From contig CANFYD010000076.1 in the NCBI GenBank assembly GCA_947450745.1, forward strand, positions 1 through 10,931: a stretch of DNA of 10,931 bases. The letters run 5' to 3'. The notes under the pieces are model-generated. The model did not search any database and was not told the origin of the DNA. It saw nothing but the letters and a program-made list of their open reading frames with translations. This stretch comes from Burkholderiales bacterium. Its GTDB lineage: Bacteria; Pseudomonadota; Gammaproteobacteria; Burkholderiales; Burkholderiaceae_C. This document shows positions 1 to 6,099 of the stretch, one piece after another (the stretch's first letter is position 1; the number at the start of each line of letters is the position of its first letter). The translations under genes were made by a program, and so were the position numbers.

Positions 1-93
1 GAAGCGGGCCTTGGCGTTCTCCAGGTTGGCGGGCGTGTTGGCCGAGGCAAATTCGCCTTGGGCCGTCTGCAGCAATTGATCGAGCTCGTTCAT
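1..93 (-). CDS. pheS: Phenylalanyl-tRNA synthetase alpha subunit, N-terminal fragment
   Basis: PheS is the catalytic alpha chain of the cytoplasmic (alphabeta)2 enzyme that charges tRNA-Phe. Only the start of the gene is in the window; it runs off the left edge. The visible residues begin MNELDQLLQTAQGEF and align from their first residue with the N-terminal coiled-coil arm of PheS proteins (E. coli begins MSHLAELVASAKAAI). The position just downstream of rplT is the usual one for pheS in proteobacteria. The start is uncertain: an in-frame ATG eight codons further upstream (position 117) is also open, and a TAA at 121-123 closes the frame beyond it. Neither ATG has a good Shine-Dalgarno sequence. 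I chose 93 because family similarity begins there. The identity is safe from context plus sequence; the exact start is not. Confidence 0.85.
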   Translation of the reverse strand, partial: MNELDQLLQTAQGEFASANTPANLENAKARF

Positions 94-142
94 CGCGGTG
101 CCAGTCTTGTCGGGCATGAGTTATCGGGCGTGTCGTCGGACG

Positions 143-174
143 AAAAAAAGGCCGAGCACCAGGGTGTCGGCCTT
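143..174 (-). terminator. Intrinsic terminator or attenuator between rplT and pheS
   Basis: Read on the minus strand, the arms AAGGCCGA (174-167) and TCGGCCTT (155-148) pair perfectly over 8 bp. Three further pairs (CAC/GTG) lie inside, and seven consecutive T residues (149-143) follow. This is a textbook Rho-independent terminator. It lies about 80 nt after the rplT stop and 26 nt before the first possible pheS ATG. It could therefore end most rplT transcripts, or act as a transcription attenuator for pheS as in enterobacteria. Confidence 0.8.
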
Positions 175-221
175 CAGGGTGCTGACCCTGAACTCGCGGG
201 CGAATTCAGGGCTGGCGCCAT
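173..221 (-). promoter_or_regulatory. Candidate pheS leader with competing hairpins and a 15-codon ORF
   Basis: Three complementary segments precede the terminator on the minus strand. CCCTGAA (211-205) can pair with TTCAGGG (192-186). The same middle segment can instead form a perfect 8-bp, 4-nt-loop hairpin with ACCCTGAA (180-173), whose last two bases belong to the terminator stem. A short ORF (ATG at 221-219, TGA at 176-174) spans these segments and encodes MAPALNSPASSGSAP, preceded by a weak GAG six bases before the ATG. It has no Phe codons, so it does not match the Phe-rich pheM leader peptide. Another hairpin, 225-230 with 237-242, lies just upstream. The structures are seen directly; a regulatory role is inferred. 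Confidence 0.4.
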
Positions 222-252
222 CAACCGCTCAATCAAGAGCGGCCGGCGCACA

Positions 253-609
253 TTAAGCCAGTGCAGCCTTGACCTTGGCGAAGATGCTGGCAAAACCAGC
301 AGGATCGCGCACGGCCAGATCGGCCAAGACCTTGCGGTCGATTTCGATCTGAGCCTTCTTCAGACCAGCAACAAACACGCTGTAGGTCAGGCCCAGGCTA
401 CGGGAAGCCGCATTGATACGGGCAATCCAGAGGGCACGGAACACGCGCTTTTTGGCGCGACGGTCACGGTAGGCGTATTGGCCCGCCTTCATCACCGCCT
501 GTTTGGCGATGCGGAAGACGTTCTTACGACGACCACGATAGCCCTTGGCTAAAGCCAGGACCTTCTTGTGACGGGCACGTGCGGTAACACCACGTTTAAC
601 GCGAGGCAT
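253..609 (-). CDS. rplT: 50S ribosomal protein L20
   Basis: L20 binds 23S rRNA early in assembly of the large subunit; in characterised bacteria it also represses its own operon by binding a leader RNA that mimics its rRNA site. The protein is 118 residues, the same length as E. coli L20. It has the basic N-terminal extension (MPRVKRGVTARARHKKVLALAKGYRGRRKN), the FRALWIARINAASR segment and the C-terminal globular domain ending in an alanine-rich helix. An AAGGA Shine-Dalgarno (622-618) lies 8 nt before the ATG. The gene follows rpmI by 23 nt, so the two are surely cotranscribed. Nothing is unusual in the coding sequence. Confidence 0.98.
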   Translation of the reverse strand: MPRVKRGVTARARHKKVLALAKGYRGRRKNVFRIAKQAVMKAGQYAYRDRRAKKRVFRALWIARINAASRSLGLTYSVFVAGLKKAQIEIDRKVLADLAVRDPAGFASIFAKVKAALA

Positions 610-632
610 AGTAGTTTTCCTTCAGAAGTCGG

Positions 633-836
633 TCAGAGGCCAGCAAACGGCAACATTTGAGCCATGTGGCCCATGTTGGTCGAGTGCACTGATACAGAAC
701 CACGCAACTGGCGTTTGTTCTTTGTCGACTTCTTCGTCAGGATGTGACGCTTGAAGGCTTGACCGCGCTTGACGGTGCCACCTGGACGAACGCGAAAGCG
801 TTTTTTCGCGGCGCTCTTGGTCTTCATTTTGGGCAT
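633..836 (-). CDS. rpmI: 50S ribosomal protein L35
   Basis: L35 is a small, very basic protein of the large ribosomal subunit. The 67-residue product starts MPKMKTKSAAKKRFRV, continues with the GGTVKRGQAFKRHIL segment and ends in MLPFAGL, typical for betaproteobacterial L35. The frame is open for 31 more codons upstream, but I placed the start at 836. The family begins with MPKMKTKS, and a strong AAGGAG Shine-Dalgarno (847-842) sits 5 nt before this ATG. The upstream extension has no family similarity. It is translated ahead of rplT, as in E. coli, where L20 repression of rpmI is passed on to rplT by translational coupling; whether that holds here is inference. Confidence 0.97.
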   Translation of the reverse strand: MPKMKTKSAAKKRFRVRPGGTVKRGQAFKRHILTKKSTKNKRQLRGSVSVHSTNMGHMAQMLPFAGL

Positions 837-859
837 GATTGCTCCTTCTTGTGACGCTT

Positions 860-903
860 CCAAAGGCGTCTGCAAAACTCTTGCAGATCTTGGGGGCCTT
901 TGG
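860..903 (-). promoter_or_regulatory. Strong stem-loop just upstream of rpmI; candidate L20 operator
   Basis: On the minus strand CCAAAGGC (903-896) pairs perfectly with GCCTTTGG (867-860). Inside this stem, past an asymmetric internal loop of 8 against 1 nt, a 7-bp stem (887-881 with 875-869) closes a 5-nt loop. The structure ends 12 nt before the rpmI Shine-Dalgarno. Its position matches that of the L20 translational operator upstream of rpmI in E. coli, and an irregular helix with an asymmetric bulge is the kind of structure L20 binds. No T tract follows on this strand, which argues against a terminator. The fold is seen; the ligand is inferred from position. Confidence 0.4.
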
Positions 904-944
904 AGGCTAATAAGCCCGCCGACGACCAAATCAACGGGCTGTAT

Positions 945-1081
945 AAAAAAACTACTGTGGCAGCCAACTGCGTTGTTGCTCGGTGCTCGGTGCTCGCTTC
1001 CTCAACATACCCATGTATGTATCGGTCGCTACGCGCCGTGCGCCTAGCATTTGGCTGTCCTCGCTACGTTTTTCAGTAGCG
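945..1081 (-). repeat. Imperfect palindromic element with T tract between infC and rpmI
   Basis: This block fills most of the 259-nt gap between infC and rpmI. Outer arms ctactg (952-957) and cagtag (1074-1079) are followed inward by perfect 7-bp arms cagccaa (961-967) and ttggctg (1051-1057). The centre carries an apex hairpin, acatac (1005-1010) with gtatgt (1015-1020) around a 4-nt loop. One end has its own 6-bp hairpin (1062-1067 with 1076-1081). Part of one arm holds almost three tandem copies of the 7-mer TGCTCGG (977-996). On the minus strand the element runs straight into seven T residues (951-945), so it could also act as a weak terminator or attenuator in front of rpmI. It looks like a dispersed REP- or MITE-like intergenic repeat, but copy number cannot be seen from one window. 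Confidence 0.5.
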
Positions 1082-1095
1082 TTTACAACTTTGAT

Positions 1096-1641
1096 TTAAC
1101 GCTTTTTAGGCGCCAACACCATGATCATCTGCCGGCCTTCCAGCCTGGGCATGTTCTCGACCACAGCCACATCCGCCAGTTCGTCACGAATGCGCTCAAG
1201 CAAGCGCATGCCGATGTCTTGGTGGGTGATTTCGCGGCCACGGTAACGCAAAGTCACCTTGCCTTTGTCGCCATCCTCGGCGATGAAGCGGCGCAGATTG
1301 CGCATCTTGATGATGTAGTCGCCCTCGTCCGTACCCGGACGGAATTTGACTTCCTTGATCTCGATGACCTTCTGCTTGGACTTCGCCTCGGCCGCGCGCT
1401 TTTGCTCGATGTATTTGAACTTGCCGTAGTCCATCAAGCGGCACACCGGAGGCGTGGCGGTTGCGGAGATTTCGACAACGTCCACATCCAGCTCGCCGGC
1501 CATACGCAGCGCTTCCTGGATGCTCACAATTCCGAGCGGCTCGTTTTCCGGGCCATTCAGCCGGACTTCGGGAGCCATGATTTCGCGGTTCAGCCTGTGC
1601 TTGCGCTCAGGGATGGCTCGACGGTCAGCAAATGTAGCGAT
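1096..1641 (-). CDS. infC: Translation initiation factor IF3, AUC start codon
   Basis: IF3 binds the 30S subunit, keeps it apart from 50S, and discriminates against wrong start codons and initiator tRNAs. The first in-frame ATG (1578) would give only 160 residues and cut into the N-domain. Upstream the frame encodes the conserved residues ATFADRRAIPERKHRLNREI before APEVRLNG, and closes with a TGA at 1656-1654. There is no ATG, GTG or TTG in between. The best start is the ATC at 1641-1639, with GAAAGG (1655-1650) 8 nt before it. This gives 181 residues against 180 in E. coli, whose infC starts with AUU. The N-domain includes the PPVCRLMDYGKFKY motif. A lysine-rich linker helix follows, then the C-domain with KFRPGTDEGDY, LRYRGREITHQDIG and the end EGRQMIMVLAPKKR. 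An AUC start would allow IF3 to repress its own translation, as known for E. coli AUU. Confidence 0.93.
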   Translation of the reverse strand: MATFADRRAIPERKHRLNREIMAPEVRLNGPENEPLGIVSIQEALRMAGELDVDVVEISATATPPVCRLMDYGKFKYIEQKRAAEAKSKQKVIEIKEVKFRPGTDEGDYIIKMRNLRRFIAEDGDKGKVTLRYRGREITHQDIGMRLLERIRDELADVAVVENMPRLEGRQMIMVLAPKKR

Positions 1642-1655
1642 GGTGCATACCTTTC
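1639..1655 (-). promoter_or_regulatory. infC translation start: Shine-Dalgarno plus AUC codon
   Basis: GAAAGG (1655-1650), 8 nt of spacer, then ATC (1641-1639) as the likely initiation codon. Within the spacer an out-of-frame ATG (1649-1647), too close to the Shine-Dalgarno for good use, would give only a 7-residue peptide. Just upstream, gcctc (1661-1665) and gaggc (1673-1677) can form a 5-bp hairpin. The start is supported by the upstream TGA and by conservation of the encoded residues. Confidence 0.75.
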
Positions 1656-1711
1656 AGCGAGCCTCAAGGCAAGAGGCCCAAACAAAATAAAATGCGCTCG
1701 GGCTAGAAACC

Positions 1712-3631
1712 TCAGACCTTGTGGGCGATATCGGCGGAAATCTTCACCAGGAAGTCTTCCAAAGCCATCACACCCAGATCTTGGTTGCCACGAGCGCGCA
1801 CCGCAACGGTCCCATTTGCCTTCTCCTTGTCACCTACGACGAGGATATACGGAACCTTCTGCAAAGAATGCTCGCGGATTTTATACGTGATCTTCTCGTT
1901 GCGCAAATCTGCGTGAACCCTAAGCCCTTGTTTCTGCAGCGACTTCGCTATTTCCGTGACGTAATCGGCCTGAGCGTCGGTGATATTGGCGATCACGATC
2001 TGAGTCGGTGCCAACCAAGCCGGCAGCGCGCCGGAGTGCTGCTCGATCAAAATTCCGATGAAACGCTCCAGACTGCCGACGATGGCGCGGTGCAACATGA
2101 CCGGCGTTTTACGCTGGCTGTCTTCATCGACATACTCGGCACCCAGCGTCGCCGGCATCGAAAAGTCCACCTGCATCGTGCCGCATTGCCACTGCCGACC
2201 CAGCGCGTCTTTCAGCGTGTATTCGATCTTGGGGCCGTAAAAAGCACCGTCGCCGGGCGAGATGACGAAATCGCAACCGGAAGCGCGCAAGCTCTCGATC
2301 AGCGCATGCTCGGCCTTGTCCCAGCTTTCTTCGGTGCCGATGCGGGCCTCGGGGCGGGTCGCCACTTTGTAGATGATGTCGGTGAAGCCGAAGTCTTTGT
2401 AAACCGCGCGTAGCAACGCCGTGTAGTTGACGCACTCTTCAAGAATCTGCGCCTCGGTGCAAAAAATATGGCCGTCGTCCTGGGTAAAGCCGCGCACCCG
2501 CATGATGCCGTGCAGGCCGCCGGTCGGCTCATTGCGATGGCACTGGCCAAACTCGCCAAAGCGCAGCGGCAGATCGCGGTAGCTTTTGATACCGTGGTTG
2601 AAGATCAGGATATGGCCGGGGCAATTCATCGGCTTGAGCGCGTAGTCGCGCTTTTCCGACTCGGTCGTGAACATGTTGTCACGGTACTTCTGCCAGTGGC
2701 CGGTCTTCTCCCACAGCGAGCGGTCCAGCAGTTGCGGGCCCTTCACTTCCAGATAACCGTTGTCACGGTAAATCTGGCGCATGTATTGCTCGACCTGCTG
2801 CCAGACCGTCCAGCCCTTCGGATGCCAGAACACGACGCCCGGCGCATGCTCGTCGATGTGGAACAGGTCGAGTTCGCGCCCCAGCTTGCGGTGGTCGCGC
2901 TTCTCGGCTTCTTCGAGCATCAGCAAGTACTTCTGCAAGTCGTCCTTGGTGGCCCAGGCCGTGCCGTAGATGCGCTGCAACTGCTCGTTGCGGTGGTCGC
3001 CGCGCCAATAAGCGCCGGCCACCTTCATCAGCTTGAAGTGCTTCAGCTTGCCGGTCGACGGCACATGGGGGCCGCGACACAAGTCAGTGAACTTGCCTTC
3101 GGCATACAGCGACACGTCCTGATCGGCTGGAATGCTCTCGATGATTTCGGCCTTGTAGGCTTCACCCAAGCTCTTGAAGTAGGCCACCGCTTCGTCGCGC
3201 GGCAACACCGTGCGCGTGACGCGCTCGTCCTTCTTGGCCAACTCGCCCATCTTCGACTCGATCGCCGCCAGATCCTCCGGCGTGAACGGGCGCTTGTAGG
3301 CAAAGTCGTAGAAGAAACCATGCTCGATCACCGGACCGATGGTGACCTGCACATCCGGGAACAGCTCCTTGACGGCATAGGCCAGCAAGTGCGCGGTCGA
3401 ATGGCGGATCACCTCCAGCCCGGCGGGGTCCTTGTCCGTGATGATGGCCAATTGCGTGTCGGCTTCCAGCAAAAAGCTGGTGTCCACCAAGCGCGCCGCC
3501 TCACCGGTGCCGACGCGGCCGGCCAAGGCCGCTTTGGCCAACCCTGCGCCGATGGAGGCCGCAACTTCGGCCACGGTGACGGCTTGCGGGAACTCGCGCT
3601 TGGAACCGTCGGGCAATTGAATCGAAATCAT
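1712..3631 (-). CDS. thrS: Threonyl-tRNA synthetase
   Basis: ThrS joins threonine to tRNA-Thr in the cytoplasm and edits mischarged serine. The protein is 639 residues, close to the E. coli length. A TGS domain occupies about residues 1-62. The editing domain carries H77, H81, C185 and H189 (HSTAH and CRGPH motifs), equivalent to E. coli H73, H77, C182 and H186. The class II catalytic core has zinc-ligand candidates C337 (MNCPGH) and H388 (QDDGHIF), motif 2 around RNEPTGGLHGIMRVRGF, and a third zinc-ligand histidine in the MLHRAIVGSLERF segment. The C-terminal anticodon-binding domain starts near IVIANITDAQ. The frame is open 10 codons further upstream, but GGAG (3641-3638) lies 6 nt before the ATG at 3631 and the family begins MISIQLPDG, which decides the start. 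It leads the operon; infC follows after 70 nt. Confidence 0.97.
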   Translation of the reverse strand: MISIQLPDGSKREFPQAVTVAEVAASIGAGLAKAALAGRVGTGEAARLVDTSFLLEADTQLAIITDKDPAGLEVIRHSTAHLLAYAVKELFPDVQVTIGPVIEHGFFYDFAYKRPFTPEDLAAIESKMGELAKKDERVTRTVLPRDEAVAYFKSLGEAYKAEIIESIPADQDVSLYAEGKFTDLCRGPHVPSTGKLKHFKLMKVAGAYWRGDHRNEQLQRIYGTAWATKDDLQKYLLMLEEAEKRDHRKLGRELDLFHIDEHAPGVVFWHPKGWTVWQQVEQYMRQIYRDNGYLEVKGPQLLDRSLWEKTGHWQKYRDNMFTTESEKRDYALKPMNCPGHILIFNHGIKSYRDLPLRFGEFGQCHRNEPTGGLHGIMRVRGFTQDDGHIFCTEAQILEECVNYTALLRAVYKDFGFTDIIYKVATRPEARIGTEESWDKAEHALIESLRASGCDFVISPGDGAFYGPKIEYTLKDALGRQWQCGTMQVDFSMPATLGAEYVDEDSQRKTPVMLHRAIVGSLERFIGILIEQHSGALPAWLAPTQIVIANITDAQADYVTEIAKSLQKQGLRVHADLRNEKITYKIREHSLQKVPYILVVGDKEKANGTVAVRARGNQDLGVMALEDFLVKISADIAHKV

Positions 3632-3673
3632 CGGGTACTCCGGAGTCTGCGGGCCGATCATGGGCCAAAAATC

Positions 3674-3700
3674 AAAAAACGCGGTCTGTCGCCGCGCTTT
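3674..3700 (-). terminator. Intrinsic terminator hairpin 42 nt before thrS
   Basis: On the minus strand AAAGCGCGG (3700-3692) pairs with CCGCGTTTT (3684-3676) over 9 bp with one G-T wobble and a 7-nt loop, running into six T residues (3679-3674). It stands between the end of the TonB-dependent receptor gene (3803) and thrS (3631). It may therefore end transcription of the receptor gene, or act as an attenuator in the thrS leader if the thrS promoter lies upstream of it. Confidence 0.7.
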
Positions 3701-3733
3701 GTGGGGTGCTGTGAGCTCTGTTACAGGTGGAGG

Positions 3734-3765
3734 ATTGTAGTCAAGGTCTGAGCTGACCTGAGACC
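3734..3765 (-). promoter_or_regulatory. Possible thrS promoter -10 box next to an imperfect dyad
   Basis: The minus strand has TACAAT (3739-3734), one mismatch from the sigma-70 -10 consensus, about 100 nt before the thrS ATG. No good -35 box is found at 15 to 18 nt spacing. Immediately upstream is an imperfect 21-bp palindrome (3745-3765) with arms GGTCT.AG and CT.AGACC, which could be an operator or a weak RNA hairpin after the receptor gene. The dyad is seen directly; promoter function is a weak inference. Confidence 0.3.
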
Positions 3766-3802
3766 GAATCCTGGGCTGGCAGCGTAACTTGGTCTGCCGG
3801 AG

Positions 3803-6001
3803 TCAAAGCTTCACTTCCAGCGCCGCACCAAAGTTGGTCCGCCCGCTGCGCTGCGAACTGCTGTTGTAGCCGCTGCTCAGCACTGTTTGCGTCTGATTGT
3901 CCAGCGGGGCCAGATTGTTGGCGGACAAGCGCAGCGACACGCTGCGGCTGAAGCTCCAGAGCGCAAACACATCGAGGCCGCGGCTGCGCGACTGTTCCAG
4001 CGACTGCGTTTGCGTTTGCTGCGTCAAATAGGCCGGCGTGAAGGCCAAGCTGACCCCGGTGCTCAGCGGCAAGCTGGACAAACGGTAGTCAAACCCGAGG
4101 TTGCCCGACCAGGGCTGCTGGCCATCCAGCCGATTGTTCGGGCCGGACAAGGCCTCGACGCGGGAGCGGTAAAAGCTCACCGAAGCGCGCAGATTCAGCG
4201 CCAGCTTGGGCTCGAACAGGGCCGGCAACAACTCGCCGGCACGGCCCTTTACCTCCAGCTCCAGCCCGCTGGTCTGCGCTTTGGAGAAATTGCTTGGCCG
4301 CGATACCCAGCGCGGCACGCTGGCCCAGGCGACCGACTCCAGCGTGGTCACGTTACGGATCAGGTTGTCCACGCTGCGGTGGAACACGCCGACGCTGAGC
4401 ATGCCGCCGCCGTCCAGATACTTCTCGAACGCCACGTCCAGGCCGGTGGCCAACTCAGGCCGCAACAAGGGGTTGCCTTCGCGATCCGGCGACAGCGCGG
4501 TGTTCGGCTGATCGGTGTTGGTAAACAGGCTGCTCAGGGTCGGGCGCGACAGCAAGGCGCTCAGCTCCGGCGCTTTGTAGCTGCGCGTCAGGCTGGCGCG
4601 GATCATGTCGCGACCCTTGGGGTCGAGCTTGTAGTTGAGGTGCCACAGCGGCGTCACCACCGTGCTGGTGTTGTTGACCGGCAGCGCCGCCGAGCCACGA
4701 CTTTCGGTGGCGATGCGCTCGCCGCGCAGGCCGAGGTAGGTGGACCATTGCGGCGACAACTCCCATTCGTCCTGCACAAACAGCGCTTGGCGAGCGATGC
4801 GCGCCGCAAACGGCTGACCCTCGAACTCGGGCAGTTGCGGCCGTCCGAGCTCGGTCACGTCGCGGGTTTCGTCGCGCTGCCGCCACTCCAGGTCCCAGCC
4901 GACGGTCAAGCTGTGCGCGTCGCCCAGCAACTGCGCAAACTTGCCCGCTTGGGTGAGACCGCGGTCCTGGTTGTCGCTCAAGGCATGGCGCTGCGGCGCG
5001 CCGTTGCGGTAAGTCTGACTGTCGACCGTGCCTTGGGACGACTGCACGCCGGCCTTCAACTCGATGCGCTGCGAATCGCTGAAGCGGTTGATCCATTGCA
5101 GATTGCTGCGCAGGTTTTGCCAGGTGCCGTGGTTGACGCCGTCGTCGTCCAAGCTCGGTTGGCCGGCCAGAATCTCGTTCTGGTATTGCGAGCGGTTGTT
5201 CCAGTAGCCCTTTTGCACAAAGGTCTGCAGCGACAGCGTTTCTTCATCGCTGAGCTTCCAGTTCAAACGCGGGCCGAAGTTCAAGCCATGGCCCCAGATG
5301 GCCTGATCGCCACGCTGCACGACCCGTGAATCAAGCCCATCGGTGCCCGGCATGAAGCGCTGGTTGACGAACTCGTTCTGGTTGCGCCACTCGAACGCCG
5401 ACAAGGGCAAAGACATCGACAGTGCGCCGATCCGCTCGCCAAAGGTGAAGTTGAACGACGGCGTCGGCCGCTGCGCCGCATAACCGAGGCTGAGGCGCAA
5501 GTCGCGCTGCGACAAGCGCGGAGCGTCTTTCAAGATGATGTTGATGGCACCGGCCACTGCCTGCGCGCTCTGGTCGGCGGTCGGGCCTTTGGTGACTTCG
5601 ATCCGCTCCACCTGCGACGGGCTCAGCTGATCGAGCGCAAAACCGGGCGGTGCCGGGTCGCCGTTGATCAACAACAGCGTGTAGCCCGAGCCCAGGCCAC
5701 GCATGCGCACCGCACCGCCTTGCATATTGACGCCCGGCAAGCGCTTCAGCACATCGGCCAGGTTGTTGTCACCGTATTTGTCCATCTCCTCGCGGCCGTA
5801 AATCTGCTTGGCCACCGGCGCTTTGCGGCGCAGGTCGGTGTCGGTCTGCTGGCGCGACGTCACCTCCACCCGTTCCAGCCGATTGCCCGGCCGCGGGGCG
5901 GCGTCCCCCATGCCGGGCGGCGCGTCTTGCGCGTAGGCGGGGGCTTGACTCAGCAGCGCACAAAAGACGCAGACGGCGGCGGCGGTGGGTTGACGCTTCA
6001 A
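3803..6001 (-). CDS. TonB-dependent outer-membrane receptor, substrate unknown
   Basis: This is a 732-residue outer-membrane active-transport receptor, energised by TonB-ExbB-ExbD. A Sec signal peptide spans residues 1-24 (KRQP, hydrophobic core, cleavage after AYA). A TonB-box-like RVEVTS lies at 44-49. The plug domain spans about 58-162, with LADVLKRLPGVNMQGGAVRMRG, LLLINGDPAPPG and VERIEVTKGPTADQSAQAVAGAINIIL. The rest is rich in amphipathic strands, as expected for the 22-strand barrel. There is no in-frame ATG. I chose the TTG at 6001 because GGAG (6011-6008) lies 6 nt before it and it puts the signal peptide at the very N-terminus; an earlier TTG at 6052 has neither. The C-terminus ends in VKL rather than the usual aromatic residue. 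The receptor is most like siderophore-type receptors in general form, but nothing here fixes the ligand, and no transporter, sigma/anti-sigma pair or obvious Fur box is adjacent. Confidence 0.9.
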   Translation of the reverse strand: MKRQPTAAAVCVFCALLSQAPAYAQDAPPGMGDAAPRPGNRLERVEVTSRQQTDTDLRRKAPVAKQIYGREEMDKYGDNNLADVLKRLPGVNMQGGAVRMRGLGSGYTLLLINGDPAPPGFALDQLSPSQVERIEVTKGPTADQSAQAVAGAINIILKDAPRLSQRDLRLSLGYAAQRPTPSFNFTFGERIGALSMSLPLSAFEWRNQNEFVNQRFMPGTDGLDSRVVQRGDQAIWGHGLNFGPRLNWKLSDEETLSLQTFVQKGYWNNRSQYQNEILAGQPSLDDDGVNHGTWQNLRSNLQWINRFSDSQRIELKAGVQSSQGTVDSQTYRNGAPQRHALSDNQDRGLTQAGKFAQLLGDAHSLTVGWDLEWRQRDETRDVTELGRPQLPEFEGQPFAARIARQALFVQDEWELSPQWSTYLGLRGERIATESRGSAALPVNNTSTVVTPLWHLNYKLDPKGRDMIRASLTRSYKAPELSALLSRPTLSSLFTNTDQPNTALSPDREGNPLLRPELATGLDVAFEKYLDGGGMLSVGVFHRSVDNLIRNVTTLESVAWASVPRWVSRPSNFSKAQTSGLELEVKGRAGELLPALFEPKLALNLRASVSFYRSRVEALSGPNNRLDGQQPWSGNLGFDYRLSSLPLSTGVSLAFTPAYLTQQTQTQSLEQSRSRGLDVFALWSFSRSVSLRLSANNLAPLDNQTQTVLSSGYNSSSQRSGRTNFGAALEVKL

Positions 6002-6099
6002 ACAGGACTCCGGGGTTTCAACGAACGGAGCGAACCATAGCGACTCCGGCAAGACCTGTCCTGCCGAAGGCGACCAAGGACGGGTTTCGCCTGCCGAAA

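Noticed and set aside
58..552. A 164-codon plus-strand frame across the rplT-pheS gap
   Set aside because: Mostly antisense to rplT and the start of pheS, and the gap is better explained as a structured leader; no supporting start signals.
837..929. 31-codon upstream extension of rpmI
   Set aside because: No L35 similarity, and a strong Shine-Dalgarno directly precedes the canonical MPKMKTKS start at 836.
3632..3661. 10-codon upstream extension of thrS
   Set aside because: The ATG at 3661 has no ribosome binding site, while GGAG sits 6 nt before the ATG at 3631 where family similarity begins.
2468..3751. A 427-codon open frame opposite thrS
   Set aside because: Antisense shadow of a conserved synthetase; no recognisable domain.
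3887..5329. A 480-codon open frame opposite the TonB-dependent receptor
   Set aside because: Antisense shadow; Arg/Gln/Ala-rich translation without domains or ribosome binding site, while the opposite strand encodes a clear receptor.
6068..6092. Inverted repeat aggcga/tcgcct just after the tex stop
   Set aside because: Only a 6-bp stem with a 13-nt loop and no T tract; not convincing as a terminator or operator.
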